A stretch of DNA of 64,000 nt from Polaribacter sp. SA4-12 (GTDB lineage: Bacteria; Bacteroidota; Bacteroidia; Flavobacteriales; Flavobacteriaceae): contig NZ_CP019334.1 of NCBI RefSeq assembly GCF_002163675.1, forward strand, positions 258,001-322,000, written 5' to 3'. Of the stretch, positions 9,012 through 16,168 are shown piece after piece. Both the position numbers and the translations under genes were made by a program. Position 1 is the first letter of the stretch. Each line of letters starts with the position of its first letter. A model generated the notes under the pieces. It saw nothing but the letters and a program-made list of their open reading frames with translations, was not told the DNA's origin and did no database searches.

Positions 9012-9059
9012 TATTTTTGCAAACAACAACAAGACAACAACAACTACAACTACAACACA
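9012..9059 (+). promoter_or_regulatory. carB -7 box and CAA-rich leader
   Basis: TATTTTTG at 9012-9019 is the -7 box. The following 40 nt up to the ATG are almost only C and A (repeats of CAA and CTA, with a single G) and contain no Shine-Dalgarno sequence: an unstructured leader. Confidence 0.65.
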
Positions 9060-11915
9060 ATGCCAAAAAGAAAAGACCTCAAATCAGTTTTAATTATCGG
9101 ATCTGGACCTATTGTTATTGGACAAGCTTGTGAATTCGATTATTCTGGTTCACAATCATTACGTTCTTTAAGAGAAGATGGAATCGAAACTGTTCTAATT
9201 AACTCGAATCCTGCAACTATTATGACAGACCCTTCAATGGCTGATCATATTTACTTGCTGCCTTTAACAACTAAATCTATTATTCAAATTTTAAAAGAGC
9301 ATCCACAAATTGACGCTGTTTTGCCAACAATGGGTGGGCAAACTGCATTAAATTTATGTATTGAAGCAGATGCAAAAGGAATTTGGGAAGATTTTAATGT
9401 AAAATTAATCGGTGTAGATATTGATGCCATTAATGTTACTGAAGATAGAGAGCAATTTAGAGAGTTAATGATTAAGATTGGTGTGCCAATGGCGCCTCAA
9501 GCAACAGCAACTTCATTTTTAAAAGGGAAAGAAATTGCACAAAAATTTGGTTTTCCATTAGTTATTCGTTCTTCATATACTTTAGGTGGCGCAGGAGCTT
9601 CTATTGTTTACAAAGCAGAAGATTTTGACCAATTATTAAGTTACGGTTTAGAAGCATCGCCAATACATGAGGTGATGATTGATAAAGCGATGATGGGATG
9701 GAAAGAATATGAATTAGAATTATTAAGAGATAAAAACGACAATGTTGTAATTATCTGTTCTATCGAAAATATGGATCCTATGGGAATTCATACTGGAGAC
9801 TCTATAACAGTTGCCCCAGCAATGACACTTTCTGATACTACTTTTCAGAAAATGCGTGATATGGCAATTCACATGATGCGTTCTATTGGAGATTTTGAAG
9901 GTGGTTGTAACGTACAGTTTGCAGTTTCGCCAGACGAAAAAGAAGATATTATTGCAATTGAAATTAATCCACGTGTTTCTCGTTCATCCGCTTTAGCGTC
10001 TAAAGCAACAGGATATCCTATTGCAAAAGTTGCTACAAAATTAGCGATTGGTTATACATTAGATGAATTAGAAAACGGAATTACAAAATCTACATCCGCT
10101 TTATTTGAGCCAACATTAGATTATGTAATTGTAAAAATACCTCGTTGGAATTTTGATAAATTCGAAGGTTCAGACAGAACTTTAGGTTTACAAATGAAAT
10201 CTGTAGGAGAAGTAATGGGTATTGGACGTTCTTTCCAAGAAGCATTGCACAAAGCAACACAATCTTTAGAGATAAAAAGAAATGGTTTAGGTGCCGATGG
10301 AAAAGGCTACACAGATTATGACCAAATTATAGATAAATTAACCAATGCAAGTTGGGACCGTGTTTTTGCTATTTACGATGCAATTGCTATCGGAATTCCA
10401 TTATCTCAGATTCATGATATCACAAAAATTGACATGTGGTATTTAAAGCAATATGAAGAGTTATTTCAATTGCAGAAAGAAATTTCTACATATACTATAG
10501 ACTCTATTCAAAGAGATTTGTTGTTAGAAGCAAAGCAAAAAGGATATGGAGATAGACAAATAGCACATATGCTAGATTGTTTAGAAAGTCAAGTATATAC
10601 AAAAAGAGAAGAATTAAAAGTACAACGTGTTTTTAAATTAGTTGATACTTGTGCAGCAGAATTTAAGGCAAAAACTCCTTATTATTATTCAACTTTCGAG
10701 AACGAAATTGAAACTGCAGACGGAGAAATCATTATTGCAAACGAAAGTGTTGTAACTGATAAAAAGAAAATTATCGTTTTAGGTTCTGGACCAAATAGAA
10801 TTGGTCAGGGAATTGAGTTCGATTACTGTTGTGTACATGGTGTTTTAGCAGCTGCAGAATGTGGTTACGAAACAATTATGATTAACTGTAATCCAGAAAC
10901 GGTTTCTACAGATTTTGATACCGCAGATAAATTATACTTTGAGCCTGTTTTTTGGGAACATATTTATGACATTATTCGTCATGAAAAACCAGAAGGAGTT
11001 ATTGTACAATTAGGTGGGCAAACTGCATTAAAGTTAGCAGAGAAGTTAACAAAATACGGAATTAAAATTATCGGTACTTCTTTTGAAGCGTTAGATATTG
11101 CAGAAGATAGAGGAAGATTTTCAGCGATGTTAAAAGATAATAAAATTCCTTTTCCAGAATATGGTATCGCAGAAACTGCAGACGAAGCTTTGGTTTTAGC
11201 AGATGAATTAGATTTCCCAATTTTGGTAAGACCTTCTTACGTTTTAGGAGGACAAGGAATGAAAATTGTCATCAATAAAGAAGACTTGGTAAAACATGTA
11301 GTTGATTTATTAGGTAGAATGCCTGGTAATAAATTATTGTTAGATCATTATTTAGATGGCGCAATTGAAGCTGAAGCAGATGCAATTTGTGATGCTGATG
11401 GTAATGTGTACATTATTGGTATTATGGAGCATATAGAACCTTGTGGAATACACTCTGGAGATTCTAACGCAACTTTACCCGCCTTTAATTTAGGCGAATT
11501 TGTAATGCAACAAATTAAAGATCATACACATACAATTGCAAGAGAATTAAAAACTGTTGGTTTAATTAATATTCAGTTTGCAATTAAACATGATATTGTT
11601 TATATTATTGAAGCAAACCCAAGAGCCTCTAGAACTGTACCTTTTATAGCAAAAGCATACAAAGAACCGTATGTAAATTATGCAACTAAAGTAATGTTAG
11701 GTCATAATAAAGTAACAGACTTTAATTTTAATCCTCAATTAGAAGGGTATGCAATTAAACAACCTGTTTTCTCTTTTAACAAGTTTCCTAATGTTGATAA
11801 AAAATTAGGACCAGAAATGAAATCTACTGGAGAAAGTATCTTATTTATAGATAGTTTAAAAGACGATGAATTTTACGATTTATATTCTAGACGTAAAATG
11901 TACTTGAATAAATAA
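9060..11915 (+). CDS. carB: Carbamoyl-phosphate synthase large subunit
   Basis: A 951-aa enzyme that makes carbamoyl phosphate from bicarbonate, ATP and ammonia channelled from CarA, feeding pyrimidine and arginine synthesis. The two homologous synthetase halves are visible: SVLIIGSGPIVIGQACEFDY and GGQTALNLC in the first, IIVLGSGPNRIGQGIEFDY and GGQTALKLA in the second, each with an ATP-grasp core (NPRVSRSSALASKATGYPIA; NPRASRTVPFIAKAYKEPY). E. coli CarB is about 1073 aa; the missing 120 residues are the C-terminal MGS-like allosteric domain, absent here by clean ending, not truncation, as is usual in Flavobacteriia. carA is not in the window. Confidence 0.96.
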   Translation: MPKRKDLKSVLIIGSGPIVIGQACEFDYSGSQSLRSLREDGIETVLINSNPATIMTDPSMADHIYLLPLTTKSIIQILKEHPQIDAVLPTMGGQTALNLCIEADAKGIWEDFNVKLIGVDIDAINVTEDREQFRELMIKIGVPMAPQATATSFLKGKEIAQKFGFPLVIRSSYTLGGAGASIVYKAEDFDQLLSYGLEASPIHEVMIDKAMMGWKEYELELLRDKNDNVVIICSIENMDPMGIHTGDSITVAPAMTLSDTTFQKMRDMAIHMMRSIGDFEGGCNVQFAVSPDEKEDIIAIEINPRVSRSSALASKATGYPIAKVATKLAIGYTLDELENGITKSTSALFEPTLDYVIVKIPRWNFDKFEGSDRTLGLQMKSVGEVMGIGRSFQEALHKATQSLEIKRNGLGADGKGYTDYDQIIDKLTNASWDRVFAIYDAIAIGIPLSQIHDITKIDMWYLKQYEELFQLQKEISTYTIDSIQRDLLLEAKQKGYGDRQIAHMLDCLESQVYTKREELKVQRVFKLVDTCAAEFKAKTPYYYSTFENEIETADGEIIIANESVVTDKKKIIVLGSGPNRIGQGIEFDYCCVHGVLAAAECGYETIMINCNPETVSTDFDTADKLYFEPVFWEHIYDIIRHEKPEGVIVQLGGQTALKLAEKLTKYGIKIIGTSFEALDIAEDRGRFSAMLKDNKIPFPEYGIAETADEALVLADELDFPILVRPSYVLGGQGMKIVINKEDLVKHVVDLLGRMPGNKLLLDHYLDGAIEAEADAICDADGNVYIIGIMEHIEPCGIHSGDSNATLPAFNLGEFVMQQIKDHTHTIARELKTVGLINIQFAIKHDIVYIIEANPRASRTVPFIAKAYKEPYVNYATKVMLGHNKVTDFNFNPQLEGYAIKQPVFSFNKFPNVDKKLGPEMKSTGESILFIDSLKDDEFYDLYSRRKMYLNK

Positions 11916-11970
11916 AAGCATCATTTTTGATATATTAAAAAAAGCATCCAATTTTGGATGCTTTTTTTTT
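11830..11970 (+). repeat. 141-bp direct repeat, original copy (carB tail and terminator)
   Basis: The last 86 bp of carB plus its terminator. The same sequence recurs at 12274-12414 with about four differences (around 97% identity). Confidence 0.9.
11941..11970 (+). terminator. Terminator of carB
   Basis: AAAGCATCC / GGATGCTTT stem with a 6-nt loop followed by nine Ts. Confidence 0.9.
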
Positions 11971-11996
11971 GGTGTTGATTATTTTATAATTAGCTA

Positions 11997-12167
11997 TTAA
12001 ATCAAAGACTTAGATTCCGTTAATATTTGATCTTTATTTAAATTCGTAAATCCGCTATTTTCTGCTTTTTCCAATCTAGTACTAATCCAATCAATTTGAC
12101 TTTGCTGTTTTCTTGCTTGTCTAATTAAATCGTCTGGTTGCGTAGATGAAATATTTTGTCTTTCCAT
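11997..12167 (-). pseudogene. Shortened ParD-like antitoxin relic
   Basis: A 56-aa frame: MERQNISSTQPDDLIRQ, then ARKQQSQIDWISTRLEKAEN and SGFTNLNKDQILTESKSLI. The last 40 residues resemble the C-terminal half of ParD/CC2985-type antitoxins (roughly 80 aa), which neutralise ParE toxins. The N-terminal ribbon-helix-helix, normally about 25 residues longer, appears deleted in frame between residues about 10 and 12. No ParE toxin frame follows. It sits inside the region bracketed by the carB-tail duplication. Family assignment is from memory of the pattern; it could be an expressed small protein, but it looks like a remnant. Confidence 0.55.
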
Positions 12168-12273
12168 AACGTGTTGTTTTATGCTAATTTACATCTAAAA
12201 AGTAAATTTCAAAAATTTAGCTCTCAATTTGAGTTTTATAGTGCTACCGTAATTTATAGGATTTATTCGATTT

Positions 12274-12414
12274 GAGAGAGTATCTTATTTATAGATAGTT
12301 TAAAAGACGATGAATTTTACGACTTATATTCTAGACGTAAAATGTACTTGAATAAATAAAAAGTATCATTTTTGATATATTAAAAAAAGCATCCAATTTT
12401 GGATGCTTTTTTTT
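12274..12414 (+). repeat. 141-bp direct repeat, second copy of the carB tail
   Basis: Duplicates 11830-11970: the last 86 bp of carB in frame up to its stop and the full terminator, without the rest of the gene. The 303 bp between the copies hold the ParD-like relic. Confidence 0.9.
12386..12414 (+). terminator. Duplicated carB terminator
   Basis: The same AAAGCATCC / GGATGCTTT stem as at 11941, with eight Ts. It is now orphaned from its gene but still lies 24 bp from the stop of the convergent nuclease-like gene. Confidence 0.7.
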
Positions 12415-12438
12415 GTGATTAGTTATCAAGGTGTTGGG

Positions 12439-14142
12439 CTATGTCTTTTTTAGTTCTAAAGTTTCAATAATTTCTTTAAATACAGGTTTTGATGAATCAA
12501 TATTTTTTTTTGATAAATAATCTTTCGAGAAATATTCAAAGTTATTATTTGATTTATGTAATAAATCTAAGTTGTTTGTCCTTTCGTGTTTTTTTTCTAC
12601 TTCTTTTACTTTCTTATGAAAATTATCTATTATACCTTTAAAATCAAATTTATTAGCATTACTCAGGTTATTAATTAAAAAAGAAAGGCTCATAAAAGTT
12701 AAATTTTTAATTTCACCAAAAGAGTTCTCCAAGTTATTCTCATTTTTATTTACTTTATTTTTAAACTCTTCAATTAAATACTTATTGAATCCTGACGATT
12801 TAAAAATAGAACTCGTATAAATAATAATTGGATAGATAACCAAATTTCTTGTTTTAATCTTTAATTCTCTATATGTTTTGTTTTCAAAAGGCTCTTGTTT
12901 TAATTTTTCTAAATGTTTAATTATTTGCCCTGTTCCCTTCTTTGTAGTGTTATACTTTTTATCTAATTCTTCTTTAATTTTTATGTGAGAATAGGAATTT
13001 ACTGCGGCTGCAGAAAAATATGCATCCTTAATTTCAAATAGAAAAATATATTTTCCATTTCTGAAATATGCATCAGGAAACCCTTGCACAATATCATCAT
13101 CAAATTTTAGAATTGTATTTTTTCCTTTTAAATACTTGGGGAGTATTTTTTCAAAAAGACTTTTTTCAGTTACTTTATTAGCAATAAGATTTTTGTAATT
13201 AGTGAAGTTTTTAAATTTTGGAACATTATTTATTTCTGATTTATTGTAAAAATCAAACACTAAACCTTCATAAAGCTTGTTAGATATGAAATCCCAGTTT
13301 AATACAATAAGTTTCTTTTTATTTTTAAATAAAGGTCTGTCTTTTAAGCCTGAATAACTATTGCTTCCAGTTTTATATTTCAGTTTGTATTCTTCGATAT
13401 CTAATATAAATGTATCGAATAATGAATGAAATAAATTATTTTCATCAATCAAAAATGGAGGAAATTCAGAATCTAATTGATTCCAAGAGTTTTGTAATAA
13501 ACTCAATAATTTAAGTATATAGTTCCAAGTATCAGGTTCTCCATTTTTTCTGAGAAATATATCTACATTTTCTGAATATTCACTTTGTTTAAAATAATTT
13601 AATAAATTTAAGCCTTTTATTAAACTAACAATTGGATTTGAAGATTGGTTGATGTCAATTTGATCAACAATTATTGGCCATAAAAATTCTCTAAAAAATT
13701 GATGCTTTTTATGTTTTTCACTCAAATCTTTTGGTTTGTATTTATCGTTTAAATTCTTGGTAATTAAAAGATAAGCCTTTAAAAAATTTAATTCATTTTC
13801 TGGAGTTGAGTCTTTGTATTCAAAACCTTGATAATTGACTAAAACATAATGTATAAATTCAAGATTTATTTTAATTGTGAAAATATTAATTCTTGGATTC
13901 TCTTGGATTAATTTTCTTAGGTTATTGTAAACTTCAGTTTTTGTTTTTAAATCAAATCTTTCAGTTATTTTTTTGAATATTTTTATTTGTGTTTTATTAT
14001 CACTTTTTAAATATAACTCCGAATTAATATAACTCAAAAGAGTTATTATCATGCTTGAAGGAATTCCTTTAAGTAAAAAAACTATATCTGGTTCTTGATC
14101 GTTAAATATATCTGAATAAATTGGAGTTGTATTTATTTCCAT
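12439..14142 (-). CDS. Hypothetical protein with PD-(D/E)XK nuclease-like motif
   Basis: A 567-aa, Lys/Asn-rich soluble protein with no signal peptide or TM segment. I do not recognise the family. Residues 355-372 (FPDAYFRNGKYIFLFEIK) have the spacing of a PD-(D/E)XK active site: P356 D357, then E370-I371-K372 after a beta-strand, with Q406 in a following helix (GTGQIIKHLEKL). This suggests a restriction-endonuclease-like core at about 340-445; the N-terminal 330 residues look helical and unassigned. It stands alone behind the carB-tail duplication, in what looks like an accessory insertion, which would fit a defence or mobile-element gene. That is inference; a structural protein with a degenerate fold is possible. 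Confidence 0.6.
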   Translation of the reverse strand: MEINTTPIYSDIFNDQEPDIVFLLKGIPSSMIITLLSYINSELYLKSDNKTQIKIFKKITERFDLKTKTEVYNNLRKLIQENPRINIFTIKINLEFIHYVLVNYQGFEYKDSTPENELNFLKAYLLITKNLNDKYKPKDLSEKHKKHQFFREFLWPIIVDQIDINQSSNPIVSLIKGLNLLNYFKQSEYSENVDIFLRKNGEPDTWNYILKLLSLLQNSWNQLDSEFPPFLIDENNLFHSLFDTFILDIEEYKLKYKTGSNSYSGLKDRPLFKNKKKLIVLNWDFISNKLYEGLVFDFYNKSEINNVPKFKNFTNYKNLIANKVTEKSLFEKILPKYLKGKNTILKFDDDIVQGFPDAYFRNGKYIFLFEIKDAYFSAAAVNSYSHIKIKEELDKKYNTTKKGTGQIIKHLEKLKQEPFENKTYRELKIKTRNLVIYPIIIYTSSIFKSSGFNKYLIEEFKNKVNKNENNLENSFGEIKNLTFMSLSFLINNLSNANKFDFKGIIDNFHKKVKEVEKKHERTNNLDLLHKSNNNFEYFSKDYLSKKNIDSSKPVFKEIIETLELKKT

Positions 14143-14303
14143 TTTTTAATATTTTGCCTAATTATAACACTCATATAAATAAGGTACATCAGAAACAAGC
14201 TAAGTTACCATTTTCAAGCCAAAATTTCATCAGTAAAACTACCTGTTTACATCAAAAAATAATTGTCTTAATTTTTTCTTAAAAGTACTCCTTTTTTTTC
14301 GTT

Positions 14304-14319
14304 ATGAACGTAAGTTCAT
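14304..14319 (+). promoter_or_regulatory. Inverted repeat touching the DUF134 operon promoter
   Basis: ATGAAC-GTAA-GTTCAT, two perfect 6-bp arms with a 4-bp spacer, ends exactly where the -7 box begins. It is a plausible operator, possibly for the DUF134 regulator itself. Confidence 0.45.
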
Positions 14320-14327
14320 TATCTTTG
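14320..14327 (+). promoter_or_regulatory. -7 box of the DUF134-ribA operon
   Basis: TATCTTTG (TAnnTTTG). The start point would be near 14334, giving a leader of about 100 nt that contains the hairpin at 14350-14397. Confidence 0.55.
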
Positions 14328-14349
14328 TACCGAATTTTAGTTATACGGG

Positions 14350-14397
14350 AGAATTTTTATTACCGAGTACATGATTGAGCTCGGTAGTAATAATTCT
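14350..14397 (+). promoter_or_regulatory. Long hairpin in the 5' leader of the DUF134 operon
   Basis: The arms 14350-14367 and 14380-14397 pair over 18 positions with one mismatch and one G-U, closing a 12-nt loop. There is no T-run directly after it. It may be a regulatory RNA element or an mRNA-stabilising stem; it matches no riboswitch I know. Confidence 0.5.
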
Positions 14398-14433
14398 TTT
14401 ACAGATAGTTTAGAATCACATTAAAACCAACAA

Positions 14434-14841
14434 ATGCCAAGACCAAAAAAGAAGAGAAAAGTAGATCATCCACCAAAAATGCTTGGTTTTAAACCTTTTG
14501 GAATTCCTTTGCGAAATTCTGAGCATGTTATTATGCAGTATGAAGAATATGAGTCGGTTAAATTGGTTATTTATGATAAGTTATCGCAAGATGCAGCAGC
14601 AGAAAAGATGGAAGTTTCCAGACCAACATTAACCCGAATTTATAACAGCGCATTAAAAAAAATTGGAGAAGCTTTTGTAGAAGGAAAAGCAATATTGATT
14701 AAAGGTGGAGATTTTGAATTTGATAAAGATTGGTACAAATGCAACACATGTTTTAAGTTAACAGGTGGAATTAAAGACCCTAAAATATGTGGTAATTGTC
14801 CTGCCAATGATAATAAGGAATTAGTAAACTTAAATGAATAA
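14434..14841 (+). CDS. DUF134 family putative DNA-binding protein
   Basis: A 135-aa protein beginning with a basic stretch (PRPKKKRKV). A sigma-like helix-turn-helix follows (about residues 38-80: YESVKLVIYDKLSQDAAAEK, SRPTLTRIYNSALKKIGEA), typical of DUF134/UPF0251. A C-terminal CxxC...CxxC pair (C103, C106, C119, C122) probably binds zinc or an Fe-S cluster. It heads a tight operon: 3 bp to the next gene. DUF134 genes are commonly beside NifX-like genes, as here, which suggests it regulates this metal-linked cluster. The palindrome at 14304-14319 is a candidate site. Confidence 0.85.
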   Translation: MPRPKKKRKVDHPPKMLGFKPFGIPLRNSEHVIMQYEEYESVKLVIYDKLSQDAAAEKMEVSRPTLTRIYNSALKKIGEAFVEGKAILIKGGDFEFDKDWYKCNTCFKLTGGIKDPKICGNCPANDNKELVNLNE

Positions 14842-14844
14842 GTG

Positions 14845-15006
14845 ATGCCAAATTTAAACAGCAAAGGCCCTGAAGGTTTAGGCCCAAAAACAGGAATGAA
14901 ATTAGGGAAATGTAGAAAAACAAAATCAGATGCTGATGAAGCACCTACAAACAGACCTTTTAGAAAAGGAAGGCGTCATAATAGTAAAATTACAAAAATC
15001 GATTAA
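14845..15006 (+). CDS. DUF5320-like small protein
   Basis: A 53-aa protein with the N-terminal pattern GPEGLGPKTGMKLGKC, close to the GPxGxGPxTGxxxGxC signature of DUF5320 peptides found next to DUF134 and NifX-type genes. The rest is basic (RPFRKGRRHNSK). The function is unknown; a metal or cluster-binding role is only suggested by context. It starts 3 bp after the DUF134 stop and ends 2 bp before the NifX-like start, so it is co-transcribed. Confidence 0.7.
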   Translation: MPNLNSKGPEGLGPKTGMKLGKCRKTKSDADEAPTNRPFRKGRRHNSKITKID

Positions 15007-15008
15007 AG

Positions 15009-15407
15009 ATGAAAAAAATAGCAATACCAATTACAGAAGACAATAAGATTGAAGATCATTTTGGACGTTGTAAGTTCTACGAAATACACACTTTTTCTGA
15101 TGAAAATGAAATAGTAGATTTAACATTATTAGAATCTGATGGTAAATGTGGATGTAAATCTAACATTGTAAGTGTTTTAGTAAAAGAAGGTGTAACATTT
15201 ATGTTAGCAGGTAATATTGGCGATGGTGCTATGACTAAATTAGTTGTTGCAGGTATTGGTGTAATTCGTGGTTGTTCTGGTAATTCTGCAGATGTTATTT
15301 TAGATTTTGTTGATGGCAAAATTACAGATAATGGTGTTGGTTGTGCTAAACATAGTCACAGTCATAAAGAAGGTCATGACATGCTTGTAATCACTAATAT
15401 TAATTAG
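15009..15407 (+). CDS. NifX/NifB-type dinitrogenase cofactor-binding domain protein
   Basis: A 132-aa protein of the dinitrogenase iron-molybdenum cofactor superfamily: it starts MKKIAIPITEDNKIEDHFGR (the conserved HFGR), with the later FMLAGNIGDGA and GIGVIRGCSG segments. Extra Cys residues (GKCGCKSN) and a His-rich tail (HSHSHKEGH, about 114-122) could bind metal. The fold is an RNase H-like carrier for metal clusters. No nif genes are present, so nitrogen fixation is not implied; such stand-alone proteins are widespread and of unclear role. Confidence 0.85.
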   Translation: MKKIAIPITEDNKIEDHFGRCKFYEIHTFSDENEIVDLTLLESDGKCGCKSNIVSVLVKEGVTFMLAGNIGDGAMTKLVVAGIGVIRGCSGNSADVILDFVDGKITDNGVGCAKHSHSHKEGHDMLVITNIN

Positions 15408-15430
15408 ATTAATGTAATAGATATAAGTTA

Positions 15431-16036
15431 ATGTCTACTAGAAATATAACAATGTTGCAAGGTGAGAGAGTAAAGCTTCCTACCAAATATGGTCATTTCG
15501 AATTGATTCCGTTTCAAGAAAAAGAAAGCGGATTAGAACATATGGCATTAGTGAAAGGAACATTTACTAAAAATGATACAGTTTTAACACGGATTCATTC
15601 TGCTTGTGCTACTGGAGATTTATTTGGTTCATTAAGATGCGATTGTGGAGATCAGTTGATGGAAGCAATGAAAATGATTGAGAAAAACGGAAGTGGCGTT
15701 GTGGTATATTTGCAGCAAGAGGGCAGAGGTATTGGTTTAATGAATAAGATGAAGGCTTATAAATTACAAGAATTAGGCATGGATACTGTAGAAGCAAATC
15801 TAGAACTGGGTTTTGCTGCAGATGAAAGAGATTATCAAATAGGAACCGATATTTTAAATGCACTTAATATTCAAAAAGTGAATTTATTAACGAATAATCC
15901 TGACAAAATTATTGGTTTGGAAGAGAACGGAATTCAGGTTGTAGAACGAGTTTCTATAATAATACCATCAAACAAATTCAATAAATTTTATTTAGACACA
16001 AAAGAAACTCATATGGGACATCAATTGAGTGAATAA
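15431..16036 (+). CDS. ribA: GTP cyclohydrolase II
   Basis: A 201-aa enzyme converting GTP to 2,5-diamino-6-ribosylamino-4-pyrimidinone 5'-phosphate, formate and pyrophosphate. The zinc site is visible in [20 protein letters not shown] (C59, C70, C72), and the catalytic/GTP loop in QQEGRGIGL. It is a stand-alone RibA, not fused to RibB, and lies 23 bp after the NifX-like gene rather than in a rib operon. It may supply riboflavin synthesis generally, or feed a specialised pathway with the downstream PLP-fold protein; the latter is inference. No FMN riboswitch was seen. Confidence 0.93.
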   Translation: MSTRNITMLQGERVKLPTKYGHFELIPFQEKESGLEHMALVKGTFTKNDTVLTRIHSACATGDLFGSLRCDCGDQLMEAMKMIEKNGSGVVVYLQQEGRGIGLMNKMKAYKLQELGMDTVEANLELGFAADERDYQIGTDILNALNIQKVNLLTNNPDKIIGLEENGIQVVERVSIIIPSNKFNKFYLDTKETHMGHQLSE

Positions 16037-16148
16037 AATAAATATAATAAGTAGTAATAATCACCCATTTTTTCAGAAATTTACAATTGAAAAAATACGA
16101 AGTATAAACTGGTTAGAAAATCAGTAAAATATTCTCTTTTAGAGAACT

Positions 16149-16164
16149 ACGTTCTTAAGAACGT
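16149..16164. promoter_or_regulatory. Perfect 16-bp palindrome before the PLP-fold gene
   Basis: ACGTTCTTAAGAACGT is a perfect palindrome ending 4 bp before the ATG at 16169. Its GTTC/GAAC core resembles the inverted repeat at 14304-14319, and it may be an operator or a start-site hairpin. Confidence 0.45.
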
Positions 16165-16168
16165 TTAA

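Noticed and set aside
15009..15407. Nitrogen-fixation locus
   Set aside because: Only a NifX-like domain protein is present; no nifHDK, nifB, nifE or nifN gene is nearby, and stand-alone proteins of this type are common.
15408..15430. FMN riboswitch before ribA
   Set aside because: Only 23 bp separate ribA from the previous gene, and no structured leader fits.
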